A DNA stretch of 5,044 nucleotides from CAYFJO01 sp964343305 (lineage in GTDB: Bacteria > Planctomycetota > Planctomycetia > Pirellulales > Pirellulaceae). Shown here in pieces: positions 1 through 5,044 of this stretch; positions within the stretch are counted from its first letter, which is position 1, and every line of letters begins with the position of its first letter. Made by a program: the position numbers and the translations under genes. Where the stretch lies: assembly GCA_964343305.1 (NCBI GenBank), contig CAYFJO010000662.1, positions 1-5,044 of the forward strand, read 5' to 3'. Below the pieces are notes generated by a model. The model had not been told where the DNA came from. It made no database searches and saw nothing but the letters and a program-made list of their open reading frames with translations.

Positions 1-88
1 CACCGAAACAATCATCGAGATACGCCACAAAAAACCCAAATTCGCATATTTCACATCACGTGACGGTCGTCTTGACGCGATGCCCTAG
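1..88 (+). CDS. Partial C-terminal tail of an unrecognised upstream protein
   Basis: The reading frame whose codons begin at base 2 is open from the window edge and stops with TAG at 86-88. It encodes 28 residues ending in DGRLDAMP. The peptide is mixed, charged and protein-like (IEIRHKK, KFAYFTSRDG), whereas the hsdM frame over the same bases gives an implausible Ser/His/Pro-rich string. The stop falls 31 bases before the hsdM start at 120, a spacing typical of genes in one operon. If real, this is the end of the gene transcribed before hsdM. A restriction subunit or another defence partner would fit the position, but the visible residues match no family I can name. The call rests only on frame quality and spacing, over a very short stretch. 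Confidence 0.4.
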   Translation, partial: TETIIEIRHKKPKFAYFTSRDGRLDAMP

Positions 89-107
89 GCCAGCTAGGAT
101 GCCCCGC

Positions 108-114
108 AAAGGAG
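108..114 (+). promoter_or_regulatory. Shine-Dalgarno site that fixes the hsdM start
   Basis: AAAGGAG at 108-114 lies five bases before the ATG at 120. The in-frame ATG at 60 has no purine-rich site before it, and the residues it would add (TVVLTRCPRPARMPRKGVD) overlap the probable end of an upstream gene and do not look like an HsdM N-terminus. The start at 120 is therefore preferred. Confidence 0.75.
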
Positions 115-119
115 TTGAT

Positions 120-1394
120 ATGGCAAAACGACACGCAAACGAGGTCGGCAACCTTGAGTCCCTATTCCTCCGACTTGAGGAGTTGGTCCTGGCGAACTCC
201 GGCGAGGATGAGTTTGAGGAGGTTTTCAAACTCATGATCGCCAAGCTCTGGGATGAGCAGGCTGCCAGCAACGATTTCCACGTGCATTCGAACGACCGCG
301 ACACGAAAGATGCCGTTGGGCGTTTGCTTCGTCAGGCCGCAAAGGGCTGGCCAGGCATCCTAGAGGAGACAGATTCTAGACTGCTTCCGGAACATCTTGA
401 GGTGTGTGTTGATGCGCTTCAAGCCCACACACTGTCAAACGAGGGCCTGGAGGTCATGGATGGATTCTTTGAATTCATGGTTGCCAAGGCCGCCAAGGGT
501 TCAAAGGGGCAATATTTCACTCCGCGTCACGTGGTCGAGCTTTGTGTGAGGATGCTGAAGCCCAAACGGTCGGAGACAGTTTTGGATCCAGCATGCGGCT
601 CTGGTGGATTTCTCATTCATGCATTGAACTATGTCCGCCCGCAGCTAGGGACGACTAGCCTTCGCAACTATTGCAGCAAACGTCTCTGGGGGTTTGATAT
701 GGACGGCCGCGCCATTCGCGTCGCAAAGGCGCTGATGGTCCTGGCAGGCGACGGATCAGCCAACATCATTCGGCTAAACAGCTTGCTTCAGCCAGCAATG
801 GCCAGCTTGTTCGATGATGAAAACGGTTCATCGCTCACAATCGAGGATGTTGCACGCAGTAGACTGCGACGGCACAAGGGATTTGACGTAATTCTAACTA
901 ATCCACCATTCGCGGGTGAGGTGCGCGAGAGGCAACTTCTAGACGGCTATGCCGTAGCCAGAAAGAAGGCGCGTGTTGAGCGTGATGTTCTGTTTGTGGA
1001 GCGATGCGTCAATCTGCTGCGCCCAGGTGGTCGCTTGGCGATTGTCTTGCCGCATAACAAGTTTGCCGCATCGTCATTTGGTTACATGCGCGAGTGGCTG
1101 ATGGGTAAGGCGAGGGTGCTCGCCGTTGTTGGGCTTGGTCGCAATACATTCCTTCCACACACCCATCAAAAGGCAAGTGTGCTGTTCCTCCAACGCAATC
1201 TGTCCGAAGTATCTGAAAACAAGAACGACTACGAGATCTTTTTTGCCATCAGCGAGCGTGACGGTAAGACATCAAAAGGGCAGTTCCTTTTCAAGGAAGA
1301 CGAGGGTTTGTTGTGGGATCGTGTCGACCATGATCTCGTAGAGATCGCCAGCGGATTCGACAACTTCTGTAAGACTGAGGGATTGGAGGTATAG
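120..1394 (+). CDS. hsdM: Type I-like N6-adenine DNA methyltransferase, HsdM-type subunit
   Basis: This protein should transfer a methyl group from S-adenosylmethionine to the N6 of adenine in DNA, working with a specificity subunit that chooses the site. It has 424 residues. An N-terminal helical HsdM-like region (about 1-125) contains LRLEELVLANSGEDEFEEVF-type helices. It is followed by the family signature GQYFTPR (130-136), the SAM-binding motif I DPACGSGGF (156-164), the motif II acidic stretch GFDMD (191-195) and the catalytic motif IV NPPF (261-264). The N/D-PP-F/Y form is typical of N6-adenine enzymes. The C-terminal part has LPHNKF and the TFLPHTHQKASVLFLQR strand region usual in HsdM proteins. 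All motifs needed for methylation are intact. It is shorter than classical HsdM (about 500 residues or more), mostly for lack of terminal extensions, and no nuclease domain is fused. The stop is two bases before the hsdS-like start, so the two genes are almost certainly co-transcribed. Family assignment is strong; whether it acts in restriction or only modification cannot be told here. Confidence 0.93.
   Translation: MAKRHANEVGNLESLFLRLEELVLANSGEDEFEEVFKLMIAKLWDEQAASNDFHVHSNDRDTKDAVGRLLRQAAKGWPGILEETDSRLLPEHLEVCVDALQAHTLSNEGLEVMDGFFEFMVAKAAKGSKGQYFTPRHVVELCVRMLKPKRSETVLDPACGSGGFLIHALNYVRPQLGTTSLRNYCSKRLWGFDMDGRAIRVAKALMVLAGDGSANIIRLNSLLQPAMASLFDDENGSSLTIEDVARSRLRRHKGFDVILTNPPFAGEVRERQLLDGYAVARKKARVERDVLFVERCVNLLRPGGRLAIVLPHNKFAASSFGYMREWLMGKARVLAVVGLGRNTFLPHTHQKASVLFLQRNLSEVSENKNDYEIFFAISERDGKTSKGQFLFKEDEGLLWDRVDHDLVEIASGFDNFCKTEGLEV
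1385..1390 (+). promoter_or_regulatory. Shine-Dalgarno site of the specificity subunit, inside the end of hsdM
   Basis: GGAGGT at 1385-1390 is a near-ideal anti-16S match, six bases before the ATG at 1397. It lies in the last codons of hsdM, so translation of the two genes is probably coupled. It supports 1397 as the true start. Confidence 0.8.
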
Positions 1395-1396
1395 TC

Positions 1397-2053
1397 ATGG
1401 CGATAATCTCATCTCGTTCTGCCGATCGTCTAGCGGCACCAACCGTGCTGGCCCCCGAGCGATACGACCCGAGGCGTGAGTTGTCGTCAAAAGTGTCGTC
1501 GGCTCCGCTAAATGAGATCGTCGAGATCGTAAAGCAAACGGTTCAGACCAAGGACGCGATCAAACCCGCACTCGTGCTAGACACATCTGATGCACGCGAA
1601 GGTTTTGTGATCGCACGCAAGCAACCTACGACTGATATTGGCAGTACAAAAAAGACAACACAGCCAGGTGATGTAATCATTTCTCGGCTTCGTCCATATT
1701 TGCGACAAGTTGCCCTGGTTGACGAGGCGATACCAAACTCGAGCAACGCACAGATCCTTTGTTCCACGGAGTTCTTCGTTCTTCGCAGTATCAATCGTGA
1801 GTCGATCGCGTTTCTTGTCCCCTTCCTTCTGACGGAAAGCGTGCAGCAAGTTCTTGCCGCTTCACAAGAAGGAGGGCATCATCCGCGCTTCGATTCCACG
1901 GTGTTGCTTGCGCTCCCTATTCCTACCGCGATGTTGGATGTAAGGCAGGACGTGTCAACCAGAGTCGAGCGTGCCGCCAAGTTGTATCGGGAGGCCGAGC
2001 TAACTATCGACGATTATATCGAACAGGCCTCCCAACTCATCAAGGGACGTTAG
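1397..2053 (+). CDS. hsdS: Half-length HsdS-type specificity subunit with a single target-recognition domain
   Basis: A specificity subunit binds the methylase and recognises part of the DNA target. This one has 218 residues, about half of a normal HsdS (400-450), and carries one target-recognition domain instead of two. Visible signs are the opening APLNEIVEIV (36-45), the strand GDVIISRLRPYL (91-102), which matches the HsdS-type 'GD(I/V)I(I/L)SRVRPYL' pattern, and the GGHHPRFDSTVLLALPIP segment (159-176). The last matches the conserved run before the helical region, where HsdS proteins usually have '(G)..yPrl....l..l.IP.P'. Residues about 180-218 form a charged helix suited to coiled-coil pairing. 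Family knowledge shows that half-size S subunits can work as dimers and then recognise a palindromic, interrupted site; that is an inference for this protein. The reading frame is clean to the stop, with strong ribosome binding, so this looks like a natural half subunit, not a recent truncation. It is followed by a palindromic hairpin. Confidence 0.82.
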   Translation: MAIISSRSADRLAAPTVLAPERYDPRRELSSKVSSAPLNEIVEIVKQTVQTKDAIKPALVLDTSDAREGFVIARKQPTTDIGSTKKTTQPGDVIISRLRPYLRQVALVDEAIPNSSNAQILCSTEFFVLRSINRESIAFLVPFLLTESVQQVLAASQEGGHHPRFDSTVLLALPIPTAMLDVRQDVSTRVERAAKLYREAELTIDDYIEQASQLIKGR

Positions 2054-2057
2054 CGCC

Positions 2058-2075
2058 ACCACAGGAACCTGTGGT
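2058..2075 (+). terminator. Palindromic hairpin after hsdS, possible intrinsic terminator
   Basis: ACCACAGG-AA-CCTGTGGT is a perfect inverted repeat of two 8-base arms separated by two bases, four bases after the hsdS stop. In RNA the two or three innermost pairs would open to give a workable loop. On the + strand it runs into TTTCCT, a weak T tract, so termination of the hsdMS transcript is plausible but not certain. The hairpin lies between convergent genes but has no T tract on the - strand side. A protein-binding palindrome is the alternative. Confidence 0.45.
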
Positions 2076-2165
2076 TTCCTACCTAACGGTTTTGGCTCCG
2101 GCGCCCGCAGCGGCCAACAGACCTATGGCCCTGTGATTTCCGGGGTTTCGCGATTGTCAGAGCGT

Positions 2166-2843
2166 TTACGACTGGCCGCTTGCGTACACCAGCTCAATGT
2201 CCGCAAACCATCGCTGCATCGTTGATACCGGCACTCCGGTTTCCGCTTCGATTTTCCGGTAGCTCATCTCCTGCAAGTGCAGGTCGATGGCCAGTCGCTT
2301 TGTCGCATCTGGCCAGCGCCTTCGCGTTCGCTTCCGTGGTCGCCCACCCTTGTTGCCAGATTCGGATTGCCCTCGGCTTGTCTGGAAGCTTCGTTCTTCC
2401 TGCGGTGTTGCGTCTGGGTCCAGGATCGACACCATCTCAACGCCTTTGGCCCACCACTTCATGTCCTCAAGGTCGGAGGTTCGTGCTTGTGCGGTAAAGT
2501 TCGTTTCGCTGTGGTAGGCGGGATGTCGGATCGCACGATTCACACACTCGACGACGATCTTCGCTCCATTCTCCAAGGCTTCATCGGCAGCGTTCCCAAG
2601 CCAATACGGGTCCTGGCCCGAACCAACGAACTTGAAGATGGCAATTATTTTGCCGCCGCGAGCTTTGACCAGTTTCTTGAGGTGGGCGACTTGCCGACGG
2701 AGATTTCCAGCATGGTCCTGCACGCAGTACGACACGCGGCACGCCAGCACGACCAAGTCTCCGGGTTTGATGTTGTCGTGGCTGAAGTAGTCGCTGGCCT
2801 TTCCGGCTGCCAACCATCTTCGTGCTGATACTCGTTTCTTCAT
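2166..2843 (-). CDS. Small serine-recombinase-like protein with C-terminal helix-turn-helix
   Basis: The protein has 225 residues. The N-terminal part follows the resolvase/invertase pattern. CRVS (35-38) carries the expected catalytic Ser38 and Arg36. It is followed by an NLRRQVAHL helix (47-55), the turn VGSG (73-76) in place of the usual 'SG' loop, and IVVECVNRAIRHP (96-108) in place of the 'vv..lDRlsR' motif. Arg103 and Arg106 are kept, but the motif's Asp is Asn102. GVEMVSILDPDATP (134-147) matches the strand that precedes the long helix in resolvases. GGRPRKR (166-172) and a helix-turn-helix (about 185-213, YRKIEAETGVPVSTMQRW) form a resolvase-like DNA-binding tail. The stretch between 147 and 166 is too short and polar for the ~35-residue dimerisation helix. 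It may recombine DNA in an unusual way or only bind it. It is convergent with hsdMS and about 240 bases from the truncation point of the neighbouring enolase-family gene, which suggests a mobile-element protein. Its start is supported by AGGGAG six bases upstream. Family membership is fairly sure; activity is uncertain. Confidence 0.72.
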   Translation of the reverse strand: MKKRVSARRWLAAGKASDYFSHDNIKPGDLVVLACRVSYCVQDHAGNLRRQVAHLKKLVKARGGKIIAIFKFVGSGQDPYWLGNAADEALENGAKIVVECVNRAIRHPAYHSETNFTAQARTSDLEDMKWWAKGVEMVSILDPDATPQEERSFQTSRGQSESGNKGGRPRKRTRRRWPDATKRLAIDLHLQEMSYRKIEAETGVPVSTMQRWFADIELVYASGQS

Positions 2844-2864
2844 GATCGTCTCCCTTCGACGATC
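2844..2864 (-). promoter_or_regulatory. Hairpin presenting the ribosome binding site of the recombinase gene
   Basis: Read on the - strand, GATCGTC-GAAGGGA-GACGATC stands immediately before the ATG. It is a perfect 7-bp stem with a 7-base loop, and the loop holds the Shine-Dalgarno sequence. The downstream arm touches the start codon. It could act on translation as an RNA hairpin, or be a DNA operator at which the protein controls its own gene. The symmetry is visible directly; the role is inferred. I see no convincing -35/-10 promoter in the bases upstream. Confidence 0.6.
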
Positions 2865-3081
2865 CCAAAGTAAAACAGTGGGGCAAGCGGCAGGGAATTC
2901 CGCGGTTCGGGCTGCAGACCCTAGCCCCCTGTAAACCTATTGTCGGTGTACTAACCAAGAGCCGTTTTCCGGGGCGTTTGCCGCCGTTCTGTCGAACTGG
3001 TGGCTCCTGTTTGGTACACAAACCCCACCAAGGCTCCGAGCCGCTGATAGGGGCGAAACAGGGCACAGGGTAAACTGGTAA
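2865..3081. other. Non-coding stretch between recombinase start and broken enolase-family gene
   Basis: No convincing gene is present in these 217 bases, although a frame running on from the enolase-family gene stays open through them; its residues there resemble no part of that family. The stretch is rich in short symmetric elements. GGGCT and AGCCC flank nine bases at 2909-2927, the large inverted repeat covers 2946-3019, GGCTC-C-GAGCC is a perfect palindrome at 3032-3042, and the seven-base unit ACAGGG(C/T) is repeated in tandem at 3058-3071 (the second copy starts at 3065). Such density is what one expects at the end of a mobile element, with recombinase sites or structured RNA. Confidence 0.5.
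2946..3019. repeat. 18-bp imperfect inverted repeat enclosing two small hairpins
   Basis: The left arm is GTGTACTAACCAAGAGCC (2946-2963). The right arm, read on the - strand from 3019 to 3002, is GTGTACCAAACAGGAGCC. They match at 15 of 18 positions. The 38 bases between them hold two perfect 4-bp stems: GGCG-TTTGC-CGCC (2973-2985) and GTTC-TGTC-GAAC (2986-2997). The whole can fold as a cruciform-like or three-way-junction structure on either strand. It lies about 100 bases upstream of the recombinase start and about 60 bases from the point where the enolase-family gene stops resembling its family. Candidate roles are a recombinase binding site, a structured RNA, or an element end. It does not fit the integron attC core pattern. 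Confidence 0.6.
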
Positions 3082-3441
3082 TAACTTACTCCATAGCGGT
3101 TCGCCGGCGGCCTTGGCCTTCAAATCCCACAACGCCACATCAAGGCTAGAGATGGCATCGTTTGCCGATCCTTCATTGCCGCCTTTGAAAACCCGATCGA
3201 CCATTTGTTTCCAAAGCCCACGGACTCCCCGCGGGTCTTTGCCGATGATTGCCGATTCGAGCGAATGAATCTGCCACCGGGCACCAGGATTACCAATCGC
3301 AACGCCGGTCAGTCCTTCGTCGCTTTCGATGAACAGAGCGAGGTCACACGCGCGTGTACGGCCACCGGGCGAATTCACATCTCCCAACGGCCGCGCTAGA
3401 TCGTACTCATAAAGTTGAGTGTGGACTTGAGTGATTTTCAT
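3082..3441 (-). pseudogene. Truncated mandelate racemase/muconate lactonizing (enolase superfamily) protein, N-terminal domain only
   Basis: Full members have about 370-400 residues: an N-terminal alpha+beta capping domain and a (beta/alpha)7-beta barrel holding the Lys bases and the Asp/Glu magnesium ligands. Here the first ~120 codons fit well: MKITQVHTQLYEYDLARPLGD at the start, IESDEGLTGVAIG (about 38-50), IIGKDPRGVRGLWKQMVD (about 65-82) and the signature run NDAISSLDVALWDLKAKAAGEPLW (ending at residue 117). After W117-S118-K119 the frame stays open to 2581 but its residues become basic and low in complexity, overlapping the recombinase gene in another frame; they are not family sequence. 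The whole catalytic barrel is absent, so no enzyme activity is expected. The ATG overlaps the stop of the M23 gene (ATGA, 3438-3441), showing that the two were one translationally coupled operon before the break. Substrate cannot be told from the capping domain alone. Confidence 0.82.
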
Positions 3442-4943
3442 GGATCAACGAGTGCGGGATTCACGACATGAACGTATAGGTGCCCGATAGCGGTTTGTCC
3501 AATGCGATTTGATCGCTCCACACGAACGATGTAATGGCCCGGTTTTCGATACCGATGCGTTGTGACAGCATAGCCATCCGGCGCGAGCTTGACGGCGTTG
3601 CCATCAGACTGGACTTTGACCGGCGGACTACCGTCACCGAAATCCCATGTCTCCTGTCCGTCCGTTGTGCGAAAAGTGCGTACCTTAAAGGTGACCTCGT
3701 CACCTGGCTTAATACCAAAGGTCGGAAAGTAGTTCGGATGAATCGTCGGCGGTAATCGATCTGGATGTTTGGGGTCAAGGACTTGGACCACAGCAAAGTC
3801 GTAGTCGACGAGGCGGTCGTTGCCGGTAATCTTGAGCACTTCACTATACACACCTGGCTTGTCGTATCGTCGTTTGACTCTTATCCCCTCGGCATGCGTA
3901 TCGTCATGGAAATGCCAACTGTACTTGTCGATTCGGCCAGTCGTGGACCACGAATTGCTCGCGTCTAAGACAACGGTGTCACCGGCCCAAATTAGATGGT
4001 GCGGCCGTGCAACGGCGAGGATTCTGCGTTTGTGTTGGCGCTGATAGGCCTCCCATAAGAACGCATAGCCTTCTTGCGTGCCCCATCGGCCGGATGGTTG
4101 GCGAGATTTGATTTCAAAATGCAAGTGCGACCAGCCACCACTGCCGCCTTCTTTGCCAAGCCACCCAACGCGATCGCCCATTTTGATGGTGCGTCCCGGT
4201 ACGATGGTTTTGTCAATCTCCTTGAGGTGACTGTAGCGATAGTACCATCCACGCGAGTCGAGCAAGTACACGACATCGTAGCGCGGGTTCAAGGGCGTAT
4301 CTTTTTTGTGCCCCTCAAGCACGACCGAGCCCGCCGATACGACCAAGGCGTCTGTGGCGGCGACGACTTCGACCATTCCCTCCGAGCCACCAATGTCGAG
4401 GCCGCTATGATAATAGATGCGTCTTTTTCCAGGTCGTTCTCCTCCGTCGACAAAGACCGGGACGTTCGCCATTTGTGTGTACGAGGCAAACCAGCGCTGA
4501 CGGACCGGATAGACAAAGGTATCCGGCGCGACCAATGGGGAGTTGGCCGGCCACAATCTGAGCCGCACGTCTTTGTCAAGACTCCAGAACCCTGGCTCGC
4601 CATTTGAGTTGTAGCCCTTGGTGATCGGGCAGTCGATCTGAACGCTGCCCACCGTTACGGGGCGATGATAGGTGGCGGAAACAAGTTTGACTCGTTCGCC
4701 GTTGACTTCAACCGTCACCTCAGCTCGTCGAACGGCGAAGCAAACATTATCACGGGTTTCCTGCAAATCAATGACCTTGACCTTGGCGACCGAATCATCG
4801 CACAAGGTGAGTTCCGTCACTTCGCCGATATTCAAATCGGTGACTCGTACGCGCGGCTTGAGCGTTCGTTTTGATGGTTCACCGTATGTGTGTGCCGAAA
4901 TGGCAATACACAATGCAGAGACGAAAGCGATACTCCGAATCAT
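3438..4943 (-). CDS. Secreted M23-family (LytM-type) metallopeptidase with two PKD domains
   Basis: Starting from the ATG at 4943 the protein has 501 residues. The start begins a clear Sec signal peptide: MIRS, a hydrophobic stretch IAFVSALCIAISA, and a likely cut near residues 17-21, before EPSKR. Residues about 25-140 form a beta-rich region I cannot name. The M23 domain (about 170-285) shows the zinc motif HSGLD (His179, Asp183), YSHL (His239) and HLHFEI (His273, His275), together with the KMGDRVGWLG strand-turn usual in these enzymes. All expected metal and catalytic residues are present. Two PKD (immunoglobulin-like) domains follow: one at about 312-389 with YSWHFHDD and KPGVY, and one at about 409-494 with WDFGDG and KPGHY. 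M23 enzymes cut peptide cross-links in peptidoglycan or other Gly-rich peptides; PKD domains usually mediate binding to surfaces or polymers. The protein should act outside the cytoplasmic membrane. Its stop overlaps the start of the truncated enolase-family gene by ATGA. An in-frame TTG at 4961 would add six residues but is less likely. Confidence 0.92.
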   Translation of the reverse strand: MIRSIAFVSALCIAISAHTYGEPSKRTLKPRVRVTDLNIGEVTELTLCDDSVAKVKVIDLQETRDNVCFAVRRAEVTVEVNGERVKLVSATYHRPVTVGSVQIDCPITKGYNSNGEPGFWSLDKDVRLRLWPANSPLVAPDTFVYPVRQRWFASYTQMANVPVFVDGGERPGKRRIYYHSGLDIGGSEGMVEVVAATDALVVSAGSVVLEGHKKDTPLNPRYDVVYLLDSRGWYYRYSHLKEIDKTIVPGRTIKMGDRVGWLGKEGGSGGWSHLHFEIKSRQPSGRWGTQEGYAFLWEAYQRQHKRRILAVARPHHLIWAGDTVVLDASNSWSTTGRIDKYSWHFHDDTHAEGIRVKRRYDKPGVYSEVLKITGNDRLVDYDFAVVQVLDPKHPDRLPPTIHPNYFPTFGIKPGDEVTFKVRTFRTTDGQETWDFGDGSPPVKVQSDGNAVKLAPDGYAVTTHRYRKPGHYIVRVERSNRIGQTAIGHLYVHVVNPALVDP

Positions 4944-4951
4944 TTGATTTA

Positions 4952-4958
4952 CTCCGCT
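4952..4958 (-). promoter_or_regulatory. Shine-Dalgarno site fixing the M23 gene start
   Basis: On the - strand AGCGGAG ends eight bases before the ATG at 4943. A longer frame beginning at TTG (4961) would start within or before this site and has no ribosome binding sequence of its own, so ATG at 4943 is preferred. The signal peptide then starts correctly with a short basic N-terminus. Confidence 0.65.
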
Positions 4959-4982
4959 CAACGGCGCTTGTTCGTTGGTGTT

Positions 4983-5007
4983 GGACCGTATGTTATAGCG
5001 GGACCGT
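4983..5007 (-). promoter_or_regulatory. Candidate promoter / operator of the M23 operon
   Basis: On the - strand a TATAAC box (4992-4997) lies 48 bases before the ATG at 4943, a fair place for a -10 element. It is bracketed by two perfect direct repeats ACGGTCC (4983-4989 and 5001-5007 on this strand, 18 bases apart). No good -35 match stands at the usual distance, so either the promoter depends on an activator or the resemblance is chance. The repeats could bind a regulator. This is weak evidence from motif appearance alone. Confidence 0.3.
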
Positions 5008-5044
5008 TTTGAGAATTCCTAGTTTACGAAGATTGTTCTAGCGT

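Larger units (their letters stand above)
1..3081. mobile_element. Candidate inserted island, right end near 3082, left end outside the window
   Basis: The enolase-superfamily gene on the right breaks off abruptly near 3082, and the next gene is a serine-recombinase-like one placed close to that break, as at the end of an integrative element. The methyltransferase/specificity pair is typical defence cargo. No remainder of the broken gene occurs between 2054 and 3081, so an insertion would have to extend past base 1. I cannot see flanking direct repeats, because the other end is absent. A deletion that joined unrelated segments would look the same from here. Confidence 0.35.

Noticed and set aside
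60..119. Longer hsdM start at the ATG at base 60
   Set aside because: It has no ribosome binding site, adds residues unlike HsdM proteins and overlaps the probable end of an upstream gene. The ATG at 120 has AAAGGAG at ideal spacing.
2277..2828. 183-codon + strand reading frame opposite the recombinase gene
   Set aside because: It is antisense to a gene with clear family motifs, and its own residues show no recognisable domain. It is best explained as a shadow of the coding strand.
1397..2843. Shuffling of hsdS by the adjacent recombinase (invertible specificity gene)
   Set aside because: No second copy or inverted segment of the specificity gene and no paired inverted repeats around it occur in the window. 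It cannot be excluded with more sequence to the left.
2946..3019. Integron attC site as an explanation of the inverted repeat
   Set aside because: The arms do not contain the RYYYAAC / GTTRRRY core sites in the needed places, and the nearby recombinase is of serine type, not an integron tyrosine integrase.
2581..3081. Continuation of the enolase-family reading frame down to 2581 as a 286-residue protein
   Set aside because: After residue ~120 the sequence no longer resembles the family, is rich in Arg, Pro, Ser and Gln, and overlaps the recombinase gene in another frame on the same strand. It is an open frame by chance.
4074..4607. 177-codon + strand reading frame opposite the M23 gene
   Set aside because: The opposite strand encodes the M23 domain with all zinc ligands, so this frame is a shadow.
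1..5044. CRISPR array, tRNA or rRNA genes
   Set aside because: No regularly spaced repeats and no tRNA or rRNA-like conserved segments were seen on either strand.

Overview
The window reads as an accessory region from a Gram-negative-type bacterium, most likely a planctomycete (Pirellulales / Rhodopirellula-like). That guess rests on two general impressions: a secreted M23 peptidase carrying PKD domains, overlapping a mandelate-racemase/enolase-superfamily gene of a type familiar from that phylum, and an unusual small serine-recombinase-like protein. The sequence itself does not prove the taxonomy.

Left part (1-2053, + strand): the probable tail of an unseen upstream gene is followed by a compact type I-like DNA methyltransferase operon. 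It encodes an HsdM-type N6-adenine methylase (start at 120, not the longer in-frame ATG at 60) and, two bases after its stop, a half-length HsdS-type specificity subunit with only one target-recognition domain. Both genes have strong Shine-Dalgarno sequences. No restriction (HsdR) subunit lies inside the window. A palindromic hairpin follows hsdS.

Middle part (2166-3081): on the - strand lies a 225-residue protein with a serine-recombinase catalytic-type N-terminal domain and a GRPRK-plus-HTH tail. It lacks room for the usual long dimerisation helix, and the conserved Asp of the DRxxR-type motif is Asn. Its ribosome binding site sits in the loop of a perfect 7-bp hairpin directly before the ATG. 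Upstream of it, about 220 bases without a gene hold an 18-bp inverted repeat (15 of 18 matching) that encloses two smaller hairpins, a cruciform-like element.

Right part (3082-5044, - strand): a secreted M23 metallopeptidase with two PKD domains is joined by an ATGA overlap to an enolase-superfamily gene. Only the first ~120 codons (the capping domain) of the latter remain, and its catalytic barrel is missing. The simplest reading is that a mobile segment, carrying the recombinase near its right end and the methyltransferase genes as cargo, is inserted in the enolase-superfamily gene with a junction near 3082. The other junction and the missing half would lie left of this window. This is an inference; a deletion is the main alternative.
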